Source: Homoserinimonas sp. OAct 916 | GTDB taxonomy: Bacteria; Actinomycetota; Actinomycetes; Actinomycetales; Microbacteriaceae | DNA: 64,000 nt | Direction of reading: 5' to 3' | Assembly (NCBI RefSeq): GCF_003260275.1 | Contig: NZ_QJHB01000006.1 | Coordinates: forward strand, 62,001-126,000 | Translations under genes and position numbers: made by a program | Notes under the pieces: model-generated | Database searches by the model: none | Told to the model about the DNA's origin: nothing | Seen by the model: the letters and a program-made list of their open reading frames with translations, nothing else | Shown here: piece by piece, positions 60,021-64,000 of the stretch | How positions within the stretch are numbered: the first letter of the stretch is position 1 | Layout: the number at the start of each line of letters is the position of its first letter

Positions 60021-60106
60021 GCCGGTGTGGCGGAATGGCAGACGCGGAGCACTCAAAATGCTTTGTTCGAAAGGACGTGTGGGTTCGACTCCCACCACCG
60101 GCACCA
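60021..60106 (+). tRNA. tRNA-Leu (anticodon CAA)
   Basis: A class II tRNA with 7-bp acceptor stem (GCCGGTG with CACCGGC), D-arm GCGGAATGGCAGACGC and anticodon loop CTCAAAA giving CAA. The long variable arm TGTTCGAAAGGACG and T-arm GGGTTCGACTCCC follow. The CCA end is encoded. The variable arm and anticodon identify leucine (UUG codons). It is single-copy here and no integrase or direct-repeat att site is next to it. Confidence 0.96.
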
Positions 60107-60118
60107 CAATCCGAAGCT

Positions 60119-60151
60119 GAGGCCGGGCCCCGTTTGACGGAGCCCGGCCTC
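60119..60151 (+). terminator. hairpin terminator after tRNA-Leu
   Basis: A 10-bp stem (GAGGCCGGGC with GCCCGGCCTC) and a 13-base loop follow the tRNA by 12 bases. CTTCATTCC follows, a pyrimidine-rich tail. It should end tRNA transcription before mscR. Confidence 0.8.
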
Positions 60152-60281
60152 CTTCATTCCTCCGGCCGCATCCGAACCGGCTACGCTCGTATGGAGCGGC
60201 GCCGTGCCAGTTACGGCCGAGGCTGCCGCCACTCAACGACTCGAGCCCGGGCAAAGGCGTGCGCCCAGTAAGGAAACCAGA

Positions 60282-61370
60282 ATGGCGATTCACAAGGTTC
60301 AGGGCGCTGTGGTGCTCTCGAAGAACGCACCCGTGACGTTGGAGACCATTCTGGTTCCCGACCCCGGGCCCGGCGAGGCGCTGGTCGACATCCTCACCTG
60401 CGGCGTCTGCCACACCGACCTGCACTACAAGCAGGGTGCGATCAACGATGACTTTCCCTTCCTGCTCGGCCACGAGGCCACGGGTGTGGTTGCGGCCGTC
60501 GGCGACGACGTCACCGAGGTCGCCGTGGGCGACCGGGTGATCCTCAACTGGCGCGCCGTCTGCGGCCAGTGCCGCGCGTGCAAGCGCGGTCAGGCCCAGT
60601 ACTGTTTCAACACGCACAATGCCACCCAGAAGATGACTCTGGAAGACGGCACCGTGCTCTCCCCCGCGCTGGGTATCGGCGCGTTCGCCGAGAAGACCCT
60701 CGTTGCCGCGGGCCAATGCACAAAAGTCGATGAGGATGCCGACCCGGCCGCCGTCGGCCTGCTCGGCTGCGGCGTGATGGCCGGCATCGGTGCTGCCATC
60801 AACACCGGCGCGGTCAAGCGCGGCGACTCCGTGGCCGTGATCGGCTGTGGCGGTGTGGGCATAGCGGCGATCGCCGGTGCGAAGCTCGCCGGGGCGACGA
60901 AGATCATCGCCGTCGACATCGACGAGAAGAAGTTGCAGATGGCGAAATCTCTCGGAGCCACGGCATCCGTGAACTCGTCCGAAGAAGACGCGGTCGAGGC
61001 GATTCGCGCCCTCACCGACGGGAACGGTGCCGACGTGGTGATCGAGGCCGTCGGGCGACCCGAGACCTATAAGCAGGCGTTCTATGCGCGCGACCTAGCC
61101 GGCACCGTCGTGCTGGTCGGAGTGCCCACCCCGGAGATGACGCTGGAGTTGCCGCTGCTGGATGTCTTCGGCCGCGGTGGCGCCCTGAAGTCCTCCTGGT
61201 ACGGCGACTGCCTCCCGTCGCGTGACTTCCCCATGCTCGTCGAGCACTACAAGCTCGGAAACCTGGACCTCGACGCGTTCGTCTCCGAGCGCATCACCCT
61301 GGACCAGATTGAAGAAGCCTTTGCCACGATGGCCAAGGGCACGGTACTACGATCGGTGGTTGAACTGTAA
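60282..61370 (+). CDS. mscR: S-(hydroxymethyl)mycothiol dehydrogenase
   Basis: A 362-aa zinc alcohol dehydrogenase of the mycothiol-dependent formaldehyde dehydrogenase type. Catalytic zinc site [12 protein letters not shown] (C40) and GHEATGVV are visible; the structural zinc Cys set is [15 protein letters not shown], then the NAD motif [18 protein letters not shown]. It oxidises the formaldehyde-mycothiol adduct, and the reverse reductase activity on S-nitrosomycothiol is known for homologues. ATG at 60282 follows AAGGAA. Stop and the next ATG are adjacent (TAAATG), so it is coupled to the metallo-hydrolase gene. Confidence 0.94.
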   Translation: MAIHKVQGAVVLSKNAPVTLETILVPDPGPGEALVDILTCGVCHTDLHYKQGAINDDFPFLLGHEATGVVAAVGDDVTEVAVGDRVILNWRAVCGQCRACKRGQAQYCFNTHNATQKMTLEDGTVLSPALGIGAFAEKTLVAAGQCTKVDEDADPAAVGLLGCGVMAGIGAAINTGAVKRGDSVAVIGCGGVGIAAIAGAKLAGATKIIAVDIDEKKLQMAKSLGATASVNSSEEDAVEAIRALTDGNGADVVIEAVGRPETYKQAFYARDLAGTVVLVGVPTPEMTLELPLLDVFGRGGALKSSWYGDCLPSRDFPMLVEHYKLGNLDLDAFVSERITLDQIEEAFATMAKGTVLRSVVEL

Positions 61371-62000
61371 ATGACGTTACGCATTGAGAACCTGGTGACC
61401 AGCGGCACTTTTTCGCTGGACGGCGGCACCTGGGATGTGGACAACAACGTCTGGATCGTCGGTGACGACCAATCGGTGATTGTGATCGACCCGGCGCACG
61501 AGCCCGCACGCATCAGCGACGCGGTTGCCGGACGCACGGTGAAGGCGATCCTGCTCACCCACGGGCACGACGACCACATCCGCGCTGTGGGTGAGTTCCG
61601 CGAACTGGTCGACGCTCCCGTCTACTTGAACCCAGACGATCGGATGCTGTGGGACACGGTCTACCCGGATTCCTCGCCCGACCATGAGATAGCCGATGGA
61701 GACACATTCGAGGTGGCCGGGGCAACACTGGTTGCCCTGCATACGCCAGGGCACTCGCCCGGCTCGACCTGCTTCCACCTGGAGTCGGAGGGCGTGCTGT
61801 TCTCTGGCGACACGTTGTTCAACGGCGGCCCGGGGGCAACCGGTCGCAGTCACAGCGACTTTGCGACGATCATCGAGTCGATCCGCTCACGGTTGCTGAC
61901 CCTGCCAGCCGAAACGGTGGTGAACACCGGGCACGGAGACCCGACGTCTATTGGCGCCGAGGCCCCCCAGCTCGACGAATGGATCGCGCGCGGGCACTGA
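61371..62000 (+). CDS. MBL-fold metallo-hydrolase (partner of MscR)
   Basis: A 209-aa metallo-beta-lactamase fold protein with zinc site THGHDDHIRAVGE (HxHDDH). Later His/Asp ligands lie in HTPGHSPGSTCFHLE and FSGDTLFNGGPGATGRSH. It is similar to glyoxalase II-like hydrolases. The immediate coupling to mscR suggests it hydrolyses S-formylmycothiol, the dehydrogenase product. Such pairs are widespread in actinobacteria, but the reaction is inference here. Confidence 0.9.
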   Translation: MTLRIENLVTSGTFSLDGGTWDVDNNVWIVGDDQSVIVIDPAHEPARISDAVAGRTVKAILLTHGHDDHIRAVGEFRELVDAPVYLNPDDRMLWDTVYPDSSPDHEIADGDTFEVAGATLVALHTPGHSPGSTCFHLESEGVLFSGDTLFNGGPGATGRSHSDFATIIESIRSRLLTLPAETVVNTGHGDPTSIGAEAPQLDEWIARGH

Positions 62001-62010
62001 TCGCCTCTGC

Positions 62011-62120
62011 TCGCTGATCGAGGGATTCTGAGGAACGAAGAATCGTCTCGAGATCAACGCCCCGCCAAGCCTCGGTCGTTCGTGAGGGCTTCGAGACGAT
62101 CGCTGCGCGATCCCTCAGCC
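62011..62120. repeat. REP-like inverted repeat element
   Basis: Left-side TCGCTGATCGAGGGATTCTG and AATCGTCTCGAGATCAACG are mirrored by GGCTTCGAGACGATCGCTGC and GATCCCTCAGCCAACG. The arms pair as ATCGTCTCGA(A)G and (C)TGATCGAGGGAT. The layout (TGATCGAGG ... CTCGAGATCAAC) resembles the short palindromic repeats scattered between genes in Microbacteriaceae. It lies between the MBL gene and the convergent ABC permease gene. Confidence 0.65.
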
Positions 62121-62170
62121 AACGGATAGTCCGCTGAGCGATGAGTCCGACACGGGAGGGTCGGCTCGGC

Positions 62171-63034
62171 TCAGGACAAGACGTCCTTCGTGGTGAACCG
62201 CGAGTACGCCAACGCACCGAAGACGACGATGTAGCCCAGTTGCAGCACCGCGTTGCTCCCGAACGAGTCCCAGGCGATCGGCTGCCGCAGCAGGTCGGCG
62301 AAGCCGAGCCAATAGTTCGTGAACAGCCACGGGTGCAGCCAGTCGAGTTGCGGCAGGGCACCCAGCACCTGGGCGGTGACGGCAAGCACGACGGTGGCCG
62401 CCATGGCCCCGACCGGAACGTCGGTGAGCGTGGAGATGAACAGCCCGATGGCGCTCAGACCGAGCAATGAGACGGCGACGTAGGAGGCGACCAGCGCCAA
62501 CCTGCCAATTGACTCGACCGGGCCGACCGTGTCACCGGAGAGCAATGTCACCGGCCCGACAGGGAACAGGATCGCACCGATGAGGATTCCGGCGAGTACG
62601 ACGGAGCCAGCGGCACTCAGGCAGAAGACGGCGGCACCGACGAACTTGACCACGAGCAGGCGAACCCGACCGGCGGGCGCGGCCAACAGGTAGCGCAATG
62701 TGCCGTGGCTCGCCTCCCCTGAGATCGTGTCGCCCGCGACCACACCGACAGTCAGCGGGAGGAACAGTGGCGTCGAGACCACCATGGCGGTCAGTGCGAC
62801 GAACAAGCCGTTCTGGGTGATCTGATCCAGGAACGCAGGCCCGCGGCCCGAGGAACTGCCTGACGTGACCCGAACGGCGATGGCGATCAGCACGGGGATG
62901 GCGGCCAACGCCCCCAACATCGCCCACGTGCGCCGACGGCGATAGAGCACGCTCAGTTCGGAGGCAAGTAGAGCCCACCCGACCCTCGTTCGGGTGGGCG
63001 TGACATCAGCCGGTGGATCACTGGACAACGTCAA
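62171..63034 (-). CDS. ABC-2-type transporter permease
   Basis: A 287-aa membrane protein with about six transmembrane helices (for example WAMLGALAAIPVLIAIAVRV and VALTAMVVSTPLFLPLTVGV). The conserved GDTISGEASHGTLRYLLAAP loop after helix 2 is diagnostic of ABC-2 exporters. The C terminus has the helices AMAATVVLAVTAQVLGALPQ and the last hydrophobic run. Its start overlaps the 3' end of the ATPase gene by 17 bases, so they form one transporter. Substrate unknown. Confidence 0.9.
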   Translation of the reverse strand: MTLSSDPPADVTPTRTRVGWALLASELSVLYRRRRTWAMLGALAAIPVLIAIAVRVTSGSSSGRGPAFLDQITQNGLFVALTAMVVSTPLFLPLTVGVVAGDTISGEASHGTLRYLLAAPAGRVRLLVVKFVGAAVFCLSAAGSVVLAGILIGAILFPVGPVTLLSGDTVGPVESIGRLALVASYVAVSLLGLSAIGLFISTLTDVPVGAMAATVVLAVTAQVLGALPQLDWLHPWLFTNYWLGFADLLRQPIAWDSFGSNAVLQLGYIVVFGALAYSRFTTKDVLS

Positions 63035-63995
63035 ACCCCTCCCCGGTCAATTCGACGAACCTCTCCTCGAGGGTGGACGAGACCAATTCGAAACCTCGCA
63101 CCCTCACCCCGGCGGTGACCAATGCGGCGACGACCTCCTCCGGGGCCACGGAATCTGTCAATCCCGCTGTCACGCCCGATTCCACGTCACCCGGCCGCAG
63201 GTCAGATTCCGAGAACGCCACGGGCTGCATCCCCAGTCCGCTCAATACCCGAGTCGCAGCCTCCGGGTCGGGGGTGACCACCCGCACTCGCCGGTCGGAG
63301 GTCGATCGCAACTCGTCGAGGGTGCCCTGGGAGACGAGGCGCCCGGCACTCATCACGCCGACATGAGTGCAAATCTGTTCGATCTCGCTGAGCAAGTGGC
63401 TGGAGACGAACACGGTGGCCCCGTCAGCCGCGAGGGAGCGCACCAGATGGCGCACCTCTCGTGTGCCCTGGGGATCAAGCCCGTTGGTGGGCTCGTCGAG
63501 CACCAGTAGTTCGCGTGGGCTGAGCAGCGCGTTCGCCAGCCCGAGGCGCTGCTTCATCCCCAGAGAGTATGCGTGCACCTTCTTGTGTTCGGCGTGGCCG
63601 AGGCCGACCCGGGCCAGTGCATCACGCACCCGAGTGTTTCGCGTGCTCCCGGGAGCGTACCTGTTGGCCGTGTCGAGCCGGTGCAGATTGGCCGCACCCG
63701 ACAGGAACGGATAGAACGCGGGCCCCTCCACCAGGGCCCCGACCTGCGGCAACACGGTGTTCAGCTCGTGCGGCATGTCACGGCCGAGCACCCGGATCTC
63801 GCCCGCAGTGGCCGACGCGAGGCCGAGCAACATGCGAATTGTTGTCGTCTTGCCCGAACCGTTCGGCCCCAGAAAACCGAAGACCGAACCCCGTGGCACG
63901 GCGAGATGCACGTCGTCAACGGCCGCGTGGGCACCGAATCGTTTGGTCAGCCCGCGAGTTTCAACAGCGAACGCGGCGGCCAGCGCGGCGGTCAC
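63018..63995 (-). CDS. ABC transporter ATP-binding protein
   Basis: A 325-aa ABC ATPase. FLGPNGSGKTTTIRMLLGL is Walker A, signature YSLGMKQRLGLANALL is the drug/lipid-exporter type (LGMKQR instead of LSGGQ), and LVLDEPTNGLDPQG is Walker B. A C-terminal extension of about 90 residues (after residue 230) matches the DrrA/CcmA-like exporters. It begins five bases from the window edge, so its upstream context is cut. It is coupled to the permease. Likely exports a hydrophobic compound or antibiotic; not testable here. Confidence 0.92.
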   Translation of the reverse strand: MTAALAAAFAVETRGLTKRFGAHAAVDDVHLAVPRGSVFGFLGPNGSGKTTTIRMLLGLASATAGEIRVLGRDMPHELNTVLPQVGALVEGPAFYPFLSGAANLHRLDTANRYAPGSTRNTRVRDALARVGLGHAEHKKVHAYSLGMKQRLGLANALLSPRELLVLDEPTNGLDPQGTREVRHLVRSLAADGATVFVSSHLLSEIEQICTHVGVMSAGRLVSQGTLDELRSTSDRRVRVVTPDPEAATRVLSGLGMQPVAFSESDLRPGDVESGVTAGLTDSVAPEEVVAALVTAGVRVRGFELVSSTLEERFVELTGEGFDVVQ

Positions 63996-64000
63996 CGTCC

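Noticed and set aside
60021-60106. tRNA-Leu as an integration site for a mobile element
   Set aside because: No integrase gene and no repeated tRNA 3' end is seen in the following 4 kb; the neighbours are ordinary chromosomal genes.

Overview
The window is high-G+C DNA from an actinobacterium, most likely Micrococcales and probably Microbacteriaceae. The evidence is gene content and order: rbpA, whiA, an ANTAR response regulator, an S-(hydroxymethyl)mycothiol dehydrogenase, opcA beside zwf, SURF1 with DUF3099, a two-gene glgA/glgC unit, and a DUF222/HNH ('13E12-like') gene. Start codons are often GTG or TTG. No phage, plasmid, integrase, transposase or CRISPR array is visible. The window is mostly chromosomal core with one worn accessory patch.

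Layout. 1-7 kb: a TrmH-type RNA methyltransferase cut by the left edge, a sirtuin, a histidine phosphatase, a glycosyltransferase/hydrolase pair, trehalose synthase and a DEDDh exonuclease. 7.2-12.7 kb: ribosomal protein L31B, then a patch of small single-gene units (ACT, DUF1697, AlkA-like glycosylase, two SRPBCC proteins, a TfoX-like protein) mixed with remains of a maleylpyruvate isomerase-like gene, a DUF6157 gene and a MerR/GyrI regulator. 12.7-20.5 kb: an orphan ABC ATPase, divergent glgA/glgC, the DUF222-HNH gene, fabG and the DUF3099/zinc-finger-like/SURF1 operon. 20.7-26.5 kb: an ABC-F ATPase and the suf iron-sulfur operon (sufB-sufD-Rieske-sufC-sufT).

26.9-45 kb is a central-metabolism block. 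ctaA and tkt-tal-pgi-zwf-opcA-pgl (pentose phosphate pathway) run on the plus strand. Facing them on the minus strand are sodA, gap, pgk, tpiA, secG and rbpA, with whiA, rapZ and uvrC upstream. The two sides converge on a strong hairpin at 36.2 kb. 45-59 kb carries uvrA, uvrB, coaE, rpsA, a TIGR01777 epimerase, DUF4166, DUF885 and polA, all on the minus strand. Nucleotide excision repair (uvrA, uvrB, uvrC) and DNA polymerase I are therefore grouped together. 59-64 kb carries a thioesterase, the ANTAR regulator, tRNA-Leu(CAA), the mycothiol-dependent formaldehyde dehydrogenase with a metallo-beta-lactamase-fold partner, a REP-like element and a two-gene ABC exporter.

I did not find a clearly new multi-gene system. 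The observations most worth following are: (1) many short tandem repeats (about 12-23 bp units) in intergenic DNA, several touching start or stop codons, including three copies of the uvrC initiation region; (2) a 46-bp divergent glgA/glgC spacer with -10 boxes placed for leaderless or nearly leaderless mRNAs; (3) a 76-aa C-x4-C...C-x2-H protein translationally coupled to SURF1; (4) an AlkA-like protein with Glu where the catalytic Asp is expected; (5) the apparent absence of yvcK between rapZ and whiA. All product names come from reading the sequence; no database search was run.
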